64,000 nucleotides of DNA, from contig NZ_VFTC01000006.1 of assembly GCF_007003975.1 (NCBI RefSeq), positions 62,001 through 126,000 on the forward strand, written 5' to 3'. Shown here piece after piece: positions 1 through 8,831 of this stretch; within the stretch, counting starts at the first letter, position 1, and the number at the start of each line of letters is the position of its first letter. The translations under genes and the position numbers were made by a program. Origin of the DNA: Mesorhizobium sp. WSM4306. GTDB taxonomy: Bacteria; Pseudomonadota; Alphaproteobacteria; Rhizobiales; Rhizobiaceae. Below the pieces are notes generated by a model. That model made no database searches. It was not told the DNA's origin and saw only the letters and a list, made by a program, of their open reading frames with translations.

Positions 1-1792
1 TGCGGAGCGAGCCATTCCTGTCCCCTTTCGCGTCGCCCTTCGTCCTGGTCACGGGCATCGGCAGCACGCCGTTCCTGTCGGTCGCGCGCTTTTTCGGCCC
101 GTTCACCGGCAGGCTGATCGTGACCGTCGTCCCCTCACCCGGCATGCTCTCGATCGACATCGTGCCGTCGTGCAGGGCCACCAGGCCCTTGACCAGCGAC
201 AGGCCGAGCCCGGTACCCTCAAACCGGCGCGTATAGTCGTTGTGGATCTGCATGAACGGCTTGCCGAGATTGGCGAAATCCTCCTCGGCGATGCCGATGC
301 CGGTGTCCCTGACCCAGAAATGCAGCCGCGAGCCGATCCGCTTGGCGCCGACGACGACATCGCCGCCGTCGGGCGTGAACTTGATCGCATTGGAGACGAG
401 GTTGATCAGGATCTGCTGCACGGCGCGACGGTCGGCATTGATCTCGCCGGCGTCGGGCGCGATCTGCGCCTGAAGGTCGATGTTCTTGGCGTTGGCCTGC
501 AGCTGCATCATCGACTGGCACATCTCGACCGCTTCGATGAAGCGGAACGGCTCGGGCTCGGTCGCGTAGGCGCCGGCCTCGATCCTCGACACGTCCAGGA
601 TCGAGGTGACGACGGCAAGCAGATGCTGGCCGGAATCCCTGACCAGGCCGACATATTCCTTCTGGCGCGGGTCCTTGAAGCCGCCGAACATCTCATGCAG
701 CAGCATGTCGGAAAACCCGATGATGGCGTTGAGCGGCGTGCGAAGCTCGTGGCTGACGACGGCCAGGAAGCGGCCCTTCGCCACCTCCGCCGACGCTGCC
801 GCCTCATTGGCGGCGGCAAGCTCGTCGCGCAGTTCGGCGATCTCGTCGTTCTCGCGCAGCAGCAGGGTGAAGGTCTCCTGCTGCTCGTCGGCCCGAACCA
901 GTTCGAGCTGGAATGGCCGGTAATTGTCGGCCAGCGGAGCATTGCCGTCCTGGGGCAGCCTTACCCGAAGATCGAGCCGCCGCGCCACGGCGCCATCGCG
1001 CAGGTCTGCAAGCGCGCTCAGATAAGCAACGCGATCGGACAGATGGATGCGGTCGAACAAGCCGGCGCCGAAAAGCAGTTCCGGCGGCAGCTTCAGGATG
1101 GTGCGCGCCTTGGCCGATGCATCAAGGACTTCGCCATGCCGGGCGACATGCAGGATAACGGCGTCGATCATGTCTTCGAGGCGGTCGCTTGGAAGGAGCG
1201 CAGGCTGCGCATGTGCGGCATCGCCAAGGGCTGCAAGCCGGGGAACCAGCGTCAGTCCCCAGGCCAGCGGCAACAGCCAATGCCACGCCGCGACTTGCAC
1301 CGCACCGAGCGGGACGACAGAGCCGACAAAAGGCTGCAGCAGCACTGCGGCAAGGGCGGAAGTGCCGCCCCAAAGTGCCGCGCGCTTCGAACCGCCGATC
1401 CACCAGGCTTCGAATGGCAGCGCCAGGGCCAGCAACGCAACCGGCGACGCCAGGCCGCCCGCCGCGGCGATGCCGCCGGCAAGGGCAAGACCGCCGGCGG
1501 CAAGCGCGACCTGGGCGGCCAGCGCCATTTTGCCCGACGCCGCCACCAGCAAGGCCGCGAACCAGCAAAGACCAAAGGCGGCGAAGATAGTTGCGACAGT
1601 GACGGCGGCGCCCATCCCCGAGGTGACCAGTGTGACCGCGGCACCCGCGGCAAAGAACGGAGCGGCAAGCATGATGCCGATGAACCGGCGCTGGCGCAGG
1701 CGGTCGTCCCGGCCAACGATGGCCGGATGGACCATGCGTTCGCAACCGGCCGCCAGCGCGCCAGGCAGTTCAAGATATCTGGCCTTAATCAA
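1..1792 (-). CDS. Membrane sensor histidine kinase, DivJ/PleC-like (C-terminus cut by window edge)
   Basis: This is a membrane-bound sensor kinase that autophosphorylates on histidine and passes the phosphate to a response regulator. After a TTG start near 1792 the first 170 or so residues are hydrophobic, enough for five or six membrane helices. A PAS-like stretch follows at about 190-290. The H-box reads SHELRTPLNAIIGF near residue 345, then come the N-box (NLVSNAIKFTP), G1 (DTGIGI) and G2 (GTGLGLSLVKGLVALHDG). The frame is still open at base 1, so about 600 residues are visible and the true end lies outside. The size, the membrane domain and the NDYTRRFEGTGLGL stretch resemble DivJ/PleC/PdhS kinases that act on DivK in alphaproteobacterial cell-cycle control. 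That sub-family call is inference. A second TTG at 1798 is an alternative start. Confidence 0.85.
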   Translation of the reverse strand, partial: MIKARYLELPGALAAGCERMVHPAIVGRDDRLRQRRFIGIMLAAPFFAAGAAVTLVTSGMGAAVTVATIFAAFGLCWFAALLVAASGKMALAAQVALAAGGLALAGGIAAAGGLASPVALLALALPFEAWWIGGSKRAALWGGTSALAAVLLQPFVGSVVPLGAVQVAAWHWLLPLAWGLTLVPRLAALGDAAHAQPALLPSDRLEDMIDAVILHVARHGEVLDASAKARTILKLPPELLFGAGLFDRIHLSDRVAYLSALADLRDGAVARRLDLRVRLPQDGNAPLADNYRPFQLELVRADEQQETFTLLLRENDEIAELRDELAAANEAAASAEVAKGRFLAVVSHELRTPLNAIIGFSDMLLHEMFGGFKDPRQKEYVGLVRDSGQHLLAVVTSILDVSRIEAGAYATEPEPFRFIEAVEMCQSMMQLQANAKNIDLQAQIAPDAGEINADRRAVQQILINLVSNAIKFTPDGGDVVVGAKRIGSRLHFWVRDTGIGIAEEDFANLGKPFMQIHNDYTRRFEGTGLGLSLVKGLVALHDGTMSIESMPGEGTTVTISLPVNGPKKRATDRNGVLPMPVTRTKGDAKGDRNGSLR

Positions 1793-2272
1793 ACTCAACT
1801 CAACGCACTCGCACCCGGTCGTGACTGCCCCTGCTTTGCAGGTCGTTTTTGTTTGTTTGAAACTCGCATCGAGCGTTTAAGGAATGAATAAGGCTGACCG
1901 GAACAACGACCTCCCTGCGGCAAAAATTGCGGCGCAGGCGCCAGAATGCACCGTCATTTGCGGCCATAGTAAACGGAGCGTTATGTGCAAACGGCTTGCC
2001 TGCGGCGGCAAAATCCTGAGCCGGCATGCCAGCACCTCTGGATATATCCATTCATAACAATCGCTTAGATAGTTAGTGCAAGGTGAAGAGAACCGCCGGC
2101 GTTTGAAGCCAATGCATTGCAAAATGCTTCGTTTCGAATTTGCCTAAAATTTGAGGAGAATTTTCGCTGAACAAGCAAGCCGTCCTTTGCGCCTCATATG
2201 TCATTGTCGCTGAGATAAAAGAGGTCATGGCGCATGGACGCGTGATCCGGTCATGGACGAGAGGGCAATTCG
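1793..2272. other. Intergenic region between divergent genes
   Basis: About 480 bases lie between the leftward kinase and the rightward DUF5330 gene. Short frames exist here, but none shows a recognisable domain, a convincing ribosome binding site or the codon character of its neighbours. It presumably carries both promoters. The 2090-2200 part is visibly AT-richer than the flanking genes. No hairpin or repeat stood out. Confidence 0.5.
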
Positions 2273-2647
2273 ATGGGCTTTCTGATAAGAATGGCGTTCT
2301 GGTTTTCGCTGGTGCTGCTGGCGCTGCCACTGAGCGTCGGCTCCGACGAGGAGGGCCACGAGAGTGTCGGGCCGATCCAGGCACTGTTTGCGGCGCGCGA
2401 GGCAGTCGGCGACATCGCCGGCATTTGCGAGCGCAAGCCCGATGTCTGCGAGACCGGCAAGTCGGCGATGCATACGATCACCGCCCGGGCCAAGGAAACC
2501 GCCAAGATCGCCGCCGCCATGCTGGACGACAAGGGCACCGAGCCCGAGACGTCGCCCGATACCTCACTGGCCACCGGCAGCGTCGCCGAGGACATTGTGC
2601 TGCCGGCGACCGTCAACATCCCTGCCAAGCTGGTGGCGAAGAACTAA
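2273..2647 (+). CDS. DUF5330 domain-containing small exported protein
   Basis: This is a 124-residue protein of unknown function. Residues 1-23 form a hydrophobic segment after one Arg, which looks like a signal peptide or single membrane anchor, so the rest is probably periplasmic. The remainder is hydrophilic. It has a region with two cysteines (ICERKPDVCETGKSA) and a low-complexity acidic/Thr stretch before a short conserved tail (LPATVNIPAKLVAKN). Small proteins with this CxxxxDVCETG pattern are annotated as DUF5330 in rhizobia. It is followed at about 110 bases by sufE on the same strand, with no obvious functional link. The ATG has a GAGGG run about 8 bases upstream. Confidence 0.7.
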   Translation: MGFLIRMAFWFSLVLLALPLSVGSDEEGHESVGPIQALFAAREAVGDIAGICERKPDVCETGKSAMHTITARAKETAKIAAAMLDDKGTEPETSPDTSLATGSVAEDIVLPATVNIPAKLVAKN

Positions 2648-2756
2648 TTCCGCTGTCTCTACAGCGACACCGCAGGCCGGTCGGACCTCTCGGCGCCTGC
2701 GGTGCTTTTCTTCTTTTTCCGTGACGTCGCAGCCGCGGATGACTATATCCCAAGCA

Positions 2757-3185
2757 ATGGCCACGACGATCCAGACGATCCGCGACGACTTTTCCCTGCT
2801 CGACGAGTGGGAAGACCGCTATCGCTATGTGATCGAGCTCGGCGAAGCGCTGCCGCCATTTCCCGACGCCGAGCGCAATGCCGTGAACAAGGTGCCCGGC
2901 TGCGTCAGCCAGGTCTGGCTGACCACTGAACAAGCCCGGGGCGCCGATCCCATCATCATCTTCACTGGCGATTCGGACGCCCACATCGTGCGCGGCCTGG
3001 TCGCCATCATGCTGGCGTTGTTTTCGGGACGGTCCGCCAGCCAGATCCTGGAAACCGACGCCGAGGCGACGCTGAAGTCGCTCGGCCTCGACGAACATCT
3101 GTCGCCGCAGCGCGCCAACGGTCTGCGCTCGATGGTCAAGCGCATCAAGCGCGACGCGGAGATGGCGCTCAAGCAAACTGCTTGA
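2757..3185 (+). CDS. sufE: SufE family cysteine desulfuration protein
   Basis: SufE accepts persulfide sulfur from the cysteine desulfurase SufS and hands it to the SUF scaffold for iron-sulfur cluster assembly in the cytoplasm. The 142-residue protein has the family length. It shows the expected DDFSLLDEWEDRYRYVIELG start, the PGCVSQVW motif holding the acceptor cysteine, and a C-terminal helical half with RANGLRSMV. An ATG at 2739 in the same frame would add six residues (MTISQA); I chose 2757 because family members begin close to the IQTIRDDF segment. The rest of a suf operon is not here, so this is a stand-alone sufE as in many alphaproteobacteria. It converges on mucR, with a terminator hairpin between them. 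Confidence 0.92.
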   Translation: MATTIQTIRDDFSLLDEWEDRYRYVIELGEALPPFPDAERNAVNKVPGCVSQVWLTTEQARGADPIIIFTGDSDAHIVRGLVAIMLALFSGRSASQILETDAEATLKSLGLDEHLSPQRANGLRSMVKRIKRDAEMALKQTA

Positions 3186-3190
3186 CTCCG

Positions 3191-3220
3191 GAAACAAAAA
3201 CGGCGCCTCGAGCCGCCGTT
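3191..3220 (-). terminator. Rho-independent terminator of mucR
   Basis: A 7-bp stem (AACGGCG / CGCCGTT) with an 8-base loop spans 3199-3220. Read on the minus strand it is followed by a run of five T, then GTTT. It sits 25 bases beyond the mucR stop codon, so it most likely ends mucR transcription. The stem could also slow sufE read-through, but there is no T-run on that side. Confidence 0.75.
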
Positions 3221-3244
3221 GATCTTGTCGAACTGGAGCCGGTG

Positions 3245-3670
3245 TTACCGGCCCTTGCGCTTGCGACCGAGGCCCATCTTCTTGGCCAGCTGCGAACGGG
3301 CAGCGGCATAATTGGGGGCAACCATCGGGTAGCTGGCGTCCAGATTCCACTTCTCGCGGTATTCATCGGGCGTCAGACCGTAGTGGGTCATCAAATGACG
3401 CTTCAGTGACTTGAACTTCTTGCCATCTTCAAGGCAGACAATGTAGTCGTCATGGACTGAGCGCTTCGGGTTTACCGCAGGCTTCTGCTTGTCGGCCGGA
3501 GGCTGTTCGCTTGCTCCGCCCACGCGCCCGAGAGCGGCATGTACGTCGGCGATAAGATTCGGCAGTTCGCCGACTGGCACGGGATTGTTGCTGACGTAGG
3601 CGGCCACCACATCGGCGGTCAGCTCGATCAGCGCATCGCTATTTCTGGAAGGTGTTTCGACGATATCCAT
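3245..3670 (-). CDS. mucR: MucR/Ros family zinc-finger transcriptional regulator
   Basis: Ros/MucR proteins are prokaryotic zinc-finger DNA-binding regulators that control exopolysaccharide, motility and symbiosis or virulence genes in rhizobia and Brucella. The 141 residues have the family N-terminal helical domain ([18 protein letters not shown]), a variable linker, and the finger [21 protein letters not shown] followed by [11 protein letters not shown] and a basic tail ending RKRKGR. The second metal ligand is Asp where Agrobacterium Ros has Cys (Cys-Asp-His-His), a variant known from MucR and M. loti homologues. The gene stands alone, with about 415 bases of upstream non-coding DNA that may carry autoregulatory sites. 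Confidence in the family is high; the regulon is unknown. Confidence 0.93.
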   Translation of the reverse strand: MDIVETPSRNSDALIELTADVVAAYVSNNPVPVGELPNLIADVHAALGRVGGASEQPPADKQKPAVNPKRSVHDDYIVCLEDGKKFKSLKRHLMTHYGLTPDEYREKWNLDASYPMVAPNYAAARSQLAKKMGLGRKRKGR

Positions 3671-4086
3671 GGTGTTCAGGCCCCAACGAAAGATGTTTCT
3701 GTTTGCGCCCTTTTTGAGAGATCGGGCATGGCGCGAATTTCACGCGGGAAGAGCTTCATGGATTCGCGTCCGGGCATCTTAATGAGCCTGTAGACCAAGT
3801 AAGTCAATTCGCATCTTGCGCTATATTCAACGATATTCATCGAATAGTCGCTCTTCAGCTTCAATCTTTCGTGCACTCTGTAACTTCGCGATATTTCTGG
3901 TCGGACCAGGACTGACATGACGTTAGGTCATGCCATCGCTAAATCAGCGAGGACTCATGAAGTGGATTGTGATGCTTAGCCTATGCTTTGTAGGCTCGAA
4001 TAGCTGAATCGTCGGGTTCGTACAAAATCAAAAGTTGCAAGGTGTCGGCGAGACCCGCCAAAGGGAAGACCTGCTTTGGACCGGAT
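3671..4086. other. Long mucR upstream region
   Basis: About 415 bases, AT-richer than the surroundings, lie between mucR and the SH3-like gene. MucR genes often have long autoregulated leaders bound by MucR at AT-rich sites, which this composition would suit. An 80-codon frame on the minus strand (3676-3918) ends 5 bases before mucR. It has no recognisable domain and codon use unlike the neighbours, so I do not call it a gene. No clear terminator was seen. Confidence 0.45.
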
Positions 4087-4458
4087 TCAATAGGGAACGA
4101 GGTATTTTCCGTAGACCCAGCCAGTAACGAAACCACCATTTTGCGCCGGGTCGTGCCAAACTTGACACCATTGGTAGCGAATTGCCTGTTTCTGTTTCCA
4201 GTCCGGCTTGCCGGCGATCTCCAGCAAGTTCAGCCCCCCGGTGCACTTGCCGGTCATCTGCAGGATGGTCCCGTTGGGATAGGCCGCCTGCTTCTGGGAT
4301 GCGTTGGACGGATATTTGCGAACGTTGAGCGTGTCGCCGAACGGCACGCCAGCCACTTGCCAAGCGGCGAACGCGGTTGCATGAGACTGGCCGGTGAAAG
4401 CCAGAACGGTCGAAGCGACGGCGAGAGCCGCAGCGGTGCTGACATAGAAATTCATCAT
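4087..4458 (-). CDS. Secreted SH3-like domain protein
   Basis: This is a 123-residue exported protein. Residues 1-29 are a typical signal peptide ending near GQSHA. The mature part shows an SH3b-like pattern: LNVRKYPSNASQ (as in LNVRSGPS), PNGTILQMTGKC, then WCQVWHDP and GFVTGWVYGKYL. Such domains bind cell-wall or protein ligands in the periplasm, but no catalytic domain is attached here. Two cysteines (TGKC and WCQV) could form a disulfide. I chose the first ATG of MMNFY because AGGGGAGAGG lies directly upstream. It is divergent from the oligopeptidase gene. The function is unknown. Confidence 0.7.
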   Translation of the reverse strand: MMNFYVSTAAALAVASTVLAFTGQSHATAFAAWQVAGVPFGDTLNVRKYPSNASQKQAAYPNGTILQMTGKCTGGLNLLEIAGKPDWKQKQAIRYQWCQVWHDPAQNGGFVTGWVYGKYLVPY

Positions 4459-4585
4459 CCTCTCCCCTGTACATCTTCTGCGGCCCATCTTCCCGAGCCC
4501 GCCGCCACCAATGCCTGCCTGCCCTTGAACCCGCGCTGATCGGCGTGTTCATTTGCCATTCAAGTAACTTCTTCAGTGAGACGCA

Positions 4586-6706
4586 ATGACCAAGACCCCA
4601 GCCTTTCCGCCCGCCCGCCCGCCGAGCCCTGAGAAACACCCTGTCTTCGACACGCATCACGGCTTCACCCGCACCGACGACTATGCCTGGCTTAGGGCGG
4701 ATAACTGGCAGGCGATGTTCCGAGATTCTTCCCTGCTCGATAGCCGCATCCGCGCCCATCTCGAAGCCGAGAACGCCTATCAGACAGTGCTGATGGCCGA
4801 TACCACACAGCTTCAGAAGCAGCTGTTCGGCGAGATGAAAGGCCGCATCAAGGAAGACGATTCGACGGTGCCGATGAAGGATGGGCCCTATGCCTATGGC
4901 TCATCCTTCAAGCTTGGCGGCGAACAACCACGCTATTTCCGCAGGCCGCGTGATGGCGGCGATGAGCAGATCCTCCTCGACGGCGACGCGGAAGCCGAGG
5001 GCAAGCCGTATTTCCGCCTCGGCGGCGTCGACCATTCGGCCGATCACCGCAAACTCTTGTGGGCATTCGACGACAAGGGCTCCGAATTCTTCACGCTGCG
5101 CGTGCGCGACCTCACCAGCGGCAAGGAATTGCCTGACCAGATAGGCGCCACCAGTGGTGGCGGCACCTGGAATGCCGCCGATGACGGTTTCTTCTACACC
5201 CGGCTCGACGACAATCATCGCCCGTCCAAGGTGCTGTTTCATGCGCTCGGCGACGGCCCTCAAAATGACCGGCTGATCTATGAGGAAACCGATCCCGGCT
5301 TCTTCATGGATGTCGGCGGCACGCGCTCCAATAAATGGATCATGATCGGCATCAACGATCACGAAACCTCGGAATACCGCCTGATGCGCGCCGATGAGCC
5401 GTTCGCCGAACCCAAGCTGGTGGCGGTGCGCGAGATCGGCCTGCAATATGATCTGGAAGAAGGCGGCGACATCTTCTTCATCCTCACCAATGCTGATGGC
5501 GCCAAGGACTTCAAGATCATGACGGCGCCGGCTGATGACCCGGTGCGCGCCAACTGGGAAGAGCTGGTGGCGCACGAACCGGGCCGTCTGATCCTGTCGG
5601 TGGTCGGCTTCAAGGACCATATGGTCAGGCTCGAGCGCAAGGAAGGCCTGCCGCGCATCGTCGTGCGCGACCGCCGCAACGGCGAGGAGCACCTGATCTC
5701 GTTCGACGAGGAAGCCTTCTCGCTCGGCCTGTCGGGATCCTATGAGTATGACACCGAGATCATGCGATTTACCTATTCGTCGATGACGACGCCGGCGCAG
5801 GTCTTCGACTACAACATGCGCAGCCGCGAGCGCGTGCTGCTGAAGACCCAGGAAGTGCCGTCCGGCCACGATCGGGACCACTATGTCACGCGCCGGCTGA
5901 TGGCGCCCGCCGCCGATGGCGAGTTAGTGCCGGTCTCGCTCCTGCATCATCGCGATACGCCGCTCGATGGCTCGGCACCTTGCCTGCTCTACGGCTACGG
6001 CTCCTACGGCATCGCCATTCCGGCCGCCTTCAACACCAACTGGTTCTCGCTGGTCGACCGCGGCTTTGTCTTTGCCATCGCCCATGTCCGCGGCGGCAAG
6101 GACAAGGGCTACGGCTGGTATGATGACGGCAAGCGGGCGCACAAGATGAACACGTTCACCGATTTCATCGCCGTCGCGCAGCACCTCGTCGCCGAGCGTT
6201 ACACACAACACGACCGCATCGTCGCGCAAGGCGGCTCGGCCGGCGGCATGCTGATGGGCGCGATCGCCAACATGGCGCCGCACAGTTTCGGCGCCATCGT
6301 TGCCGAGGTCCCCTTTGTCGACGTGATGACCACCATGCTCGACGCAAGCTTGCCGCTGACGCCGCCGGAATGGCCGGAATGGGGCAATCCGATCGCATCA
6401 GCGGAGGACTATCGGATCATCGCCGCCTACTCGCCCTATGACAATGTAGCGGATCATGACTACCCGCCGATCCTGGCGCTGGCCGGCCTGACCGATCCGC
6501 GCGTCACCTATTGGGAACCGGCCAAGTGGGTGGCGCGGCTGCGCGAGCGCAAGAGCGGTGACAATCCGGTGCTGTTCAAGATCAACATGGATTCCGGCCA
6601 TGCCGGCGCGTCGGGCCGGTTTTCCAGGCTGGAGGAGATCGCCTATACCTATTCCTTTGCGCTGAAGGTGATGGGCAAGGCCGAGATTGCAAAGGAGGCG
6701 TCATGA
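4586..6706 (+). CDS. ptrB: Oligopeptidase B (S9A serine peptidase)
   Basis: This cytoplasmic serine peptidase cleaves short peptides after Arg or Lys. At 706 residues it has the family length. The N-terminal half is the beta-propeller gate (DYAWLRADNWQ, GTWNAADDGFFYTRLD, DETDPGFF-like repeats). The C-terminal alpha/beta-hydrolase domain carries LLYGYGSYG and the nucleophile elbow GGSAGGMLMG. It also has the acid region ALAGLTDPRVTYWEPAKW and the catalytic histidine in MDSGHAGASGRF. The stop overlaps the next start (ATGA), so the LysE-type exporter behind it is probably translationally coupled. That pairing is suggestive of peptide breakdown plus amino-acid efflux, but this is inference. Confidence 0.93.
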   Translation: MTKTPAFPPARPPSPEKHPVFDTHHGFTRTDDYAWLRADNWQAMFRDSSLLDSRIRAHLEAENAYQTVLMADTTQLQKQLFGEMKGRIKEDDSTVPMKDGPYAYGSSFKLGGEQPRYFRRPRDGGDEQILLDGDAEAEGKPYFRLGGVDHSADHRKLLWAFDDKGSEFFTLRVRDLTSGKELPDQIGATSGGGTWNAADDGFFYTRLDDNHRPSKVLFHALGDGPQNDRLIYEETDPGFFMDVGGTRSNKWIMIGINDHETSEYRLMRADEPFAEPKLVAVREIGLQYDLEEGGDIFFILTNADGAKDFKIMTAPADDPVRANWEELVAHEPGRLILSVVGFKDHMVRLERKEGLPRIVVRDRRNGEEHLISFDEEAFSLGLSGSYEYDTEIMRFTYSSMTTPAQVFDYNMRSRERVLLKTQEVPSGHDRDHYVTRRLMAPAADGELVPVSLLHHRDTPLDGSAPCLLYGYGSYGIAIPAAFNTNWFSLVDRGFVFAIAHVRGGKDKGYGWYDDGKRAHKMNTFTDFIAVAQHLVAERYTQHDRIVAQGGSAGGMLMGAIANMAPHSFGAIVAEVPFVDVMTTMLDASLPLTPPEWPEWGNPIASAEDYRIIAAYSPYDNVADHDYPPILALAGLTDPRVTYWEPAKWVARLRERKSGDNPVLFKINMDSGHAGASGRFSRLEEIAYTYSFALKVMGKAEIAKEAS

Positions 6707-7329
6707 TCGATCTATCCACCTTGATGGCTTACGTGGCTGTTGTGCTTGGCTTTGTGTTTATTCCCGGCCCAGCCACACTTTTGACGGTGGCGCGAGCGAC
6801 GAGTTCGGGAACCCGGGTTGGCATCGCGACGGGCGCCGGCGTCGCGGCTGGCGATGTGTTCCATACCGTCATGGCGATGGTAGGCATTTCGGCGATCATC
6901 GCCACGTCGGCAACGCTGTTCAGCATCGTTAAATACATTGGCGCGGCGTATCTGGTTTACCTCGGCACTCGCGCGATCATCGAGAGAACACCGGCCAACC
7001 CTACTGCCGGAGCGCTTGCGATCTCTGCCGGCAAGGCGTTTCGACAGGCTGTCCTCACCGAGGTGCTCAATCCAAAGACCGCGCTTTTCTTTCTCGCCTT
7101 CCTGCCCCAGTTCGTGCGGCCTGAAAATGGATCGGTGATGCTCCAGCTGATGACGTTGGGCATAATCTTTGTTCTGCTCGGTCTTTTCAGCACAGTCGTC
7201 TTTGCCGTAAGCGCGGGCCGGCTCGGCACTTTCCTGCGCCGCAATCCATCGGTGGTGAAATGGCAAGGCAAGGTGGTCGGCGGTATCTACTGCGCGTTGG
7301 GCGTTCGTCTGGCCTTGCAGCAGCGCTGA
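6703..7329 (+). CDS. LysE/RhtB family amino-acid exporter
   Basis: This is a 208-residue inner-membrane protein of the LysE superfamily, which exports amino acids or related small molecules. It has the family start LMAYVAVVLGFVFIPGPATLLTVARA, where the PGPA motif is diagnostic. GAGVAAGDVFHTVMAMVG and GAAYLVYLGTRAI follow, then LNPKTALFFLAFLPQFV and further hydrophobic segments, about six helices in all. It overlaps ptrB by four bases (ATGA), so the two form an operon. The substrate cannot be read from sequence. Confidence 0.88.
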   Translation: MIDLSTLMAYVAVVLGFVFIPGPATLLTVARATSSGTRVGIATGAGVAAGDVFHTVMAMVGISAIIATSATLFSIVKYIGAAYLVYLGTRAIIERTPANPTAGALAISAGKAFRQAVLTEVLNPKTALFFLAFLPQFVRPENGSVMLQLMTLGIIFVLLGLFSTVVFAVSAGRLGTFLRRNPSVVKWQGKVVGGIYCALGVRLALQQR

Positions 7330-7475
7330 TATCGGAGCGAAGGGCGTGCCCCGTCGCGGCGTGCCGATCATCACTTTTTGAATTCCGCGCCGCTCATTTT
7401 CACTCGCAATTGCAATGGCTGCGCGTTACCCAATGCGCGGCGCCTTCCAGACACGACATACGCAAAGGGTCCACT

Positions 7476-7865
7476 ATGCTACTCGTCGACACCTATCTCG
7501 AGAAATCGCCGATCCAGGGCATCGGTGTTTTCGCCAAGACCCACATCGCCAAGGGCACGCTGGTCTGGAAGCTCGATCCGCGCTTCGACCGGCTGATCGA
7601 GGTCGAAACCTATGAGGGCGAGAGCGGGCCGGTGAAGAGCTACCTCGACCGCTATTCCTATCCCGACCGCCGCGATCCGAACTACATCGTCTTCGAAGCC
7701 GACGATGCACGCTACATGAACCATGACGACGAACCGAATTGCGATGTTTCCTCGCCCGAAGAGACTTATGCGTTGCGCGACATCGCACCCGGCGAGGAAT
7801 TGACCTGCAATTACAGTCATTTCTTCGAGACGGGCTTCGATTTCCTCGGTGACCGCCACCTTTAG
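7476..7865 (+). CDS. SET domain protein
   Basis: This is a 129-residue protein made of a single SET domain, the fold of lysine methyltransferases. Visible motifs are the N-terminal GIGVFAKTHIAKGTLVWKLD, the S-adenosylmethionine-binding region RYMNHDDEPNC (NHSxxPN in classical SET proteins) and the closing motif GEELTCNY. Small bacterial SET proteins of this type are common in rhizobia; their targets are unknown. The start at 7476 follows GGGTCCACT. An upstream extension would overlap lysE and adds no homologous sequence. It stands between lysE and the convergent cytochrome gene, six bases from the latter's stop. Confidence 0.82.
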   Translation: MLLVDTYLEKSPIQGIGVFAKTHIAKGTLVWKLDPRFDRLIEVETYEGESGPVKSYLDRYSYPDRRDPNYIVFEADDARYMNHDDEPNCDVSSPEETYALRDIAPGEELTCNYSHFFETGFDFLGDRHL

Positions 7866-7871
7866 TCGGGG

Positions 7872-8822
7872 TCACTTAGCCGGCTTGCTTCGCGCCGGAT
7901 AGCCATTGGGATGCGGCGGCACAGCCTTGAGATAGGCGGCGATGGCCGCGCGATCTTCCGGCGGCAGTTCGGCCATGTTGCGCTGGACGTCGACCATGGC
8001 GCCGCCGACGGAATCGAAATCGGGCGTAAAACCGGTTTCGAGATAGTTGGCGATGTCGGCTTCCGACCAATCGCCGATGCCGCCCTCGCCCGATGTGATG
8101 TTCGGCACGATGCCGCGGCCTTCGGCGGCGGTGGCACCCGCCAGCCACAGGCTCTTCTTGGTGCCGCCGGTGAAATCGCGCGGCGTGTGGCATTCACTGC
8201 AATGGCCGGGTCCCTCGACCAGATAGCGGCCGGTCAGCACTGGGTCAGGCGTGCCGTCGGCCAAGGCGATCACCGGCTGGTTGCTGAGATAGAGCCGCTT
8301 CCACAGGCCGAGACCACGGCGGATGTTGAAGGGGAAGCTCAAGGAATTGTCCGGCGCCTTGCCGGCGACCGCCGGCAGCGTCTTCAGGAAGGCATAGAGA
8401 TCGGCAATGTCAGCCGGCTTCATGCGGGCGTAGGACGCGTAGGGAAAGGCCGGATAGAAATGCTCGCCGGAAGGTGACACGCCTCTCAGCATGGCATTGG
8501 CGAGATCCTCGACCGTCCAGGCGCCGATGCCGTCCTTGGGATCCTGCGAGATGTTGGGCGGCACGAAGGTGCCGAACGGGGTCTTGAGCTGAAGGCCGCC
8601 GACCAGTTGCAGGCGGGCTTCGCCCTTGGACCCCGGCTTGGCGTGACAGGAGGTGCAGCCGCCGGCATTGAAGATGCGCTTGCCCCTTACGGCGTCGCCG
8701 GGGCCGAGTTGTGCAAGGGTTTCAGCGTCGAGTTTGACTGGCGCCGACAACAACCAGCCGGCGCCGGCGCCGACGACGCCCAGGACAAGTGCGGCGCCGA
8801 CGAGTTTTTTCAACAGGGCCAT
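7872..8822 (-). CDS. Diheme c-type cytochrome
   Basis: This is a 316-residue periplasmic electron carrier. The N-terminus is a signal or membrane anchor (LVGAALVLGVVGAGAGWLLSAP). Two cytochrome c domains follow, with haem motifs CTSCH near residue 57 and CSECH near residue 208, and likely methionine ligands in the PYASYARMKPADI and GAMVDV regions. The layout resembles the cytochrome subunits that serve alcohol or gluconate dehydrogenases, but no dehydrogenase subunit is adjacent. It follows the cytochrome c-prime gene by nine bases on the same strand, so the two are probably cotranscribed. Confidence 0.88.
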   Translation of the reverse strand: MALLKKLVGAALVLGVVGAGAGWLLSAPVKLDAETLAQLGPGDAVRGKRIFNAGGCTSCHAKPGSKGEARLQLVGGLQLKTPFGTFVPPNISQDPKDGIGAWTVEDLANAMLRGVSPSGEHFYPAFPYASYARMKPADIADLYAFLKTLPAVAGKAPDNSLSFPFNIRRGLGLWKRLYLSNQPVIALADGTPDPVLTGRYLVEGPGHCSECHTPRDFTGGTKKSLWLAGATAAEGRGIVPNITSGEGGIGDWSEADIANYLETGFTPDFDSVGGAMVDVQRNMAELPPEDRAAIAAYLKAVPPHPNGYPARSKPAK

Positions 8823-8831
8823 TGCCCGGGA

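Noticed and set aside
170-1891. A 573-codon open frame on the plus strand
   Set aside because: It is antisense to the histidine kinase, whose H, N and G boxes are unmistakable. Long antisense frames are common in DNA with this GC content.
3676-3918. An 80-codon frame ending five bases before mucR
   Set aside because: It has no domain, its codon use is unlike the neighbours, and MucR genes normally have long untranslated leaders.
3957-4007. A 16-codon hydrophobic frame (MKWIVMLSLCFVGSNS)
   Set aside because: It could be read as a leader peptide, but there is no attenuator hairpin or downstream gene on that strand.
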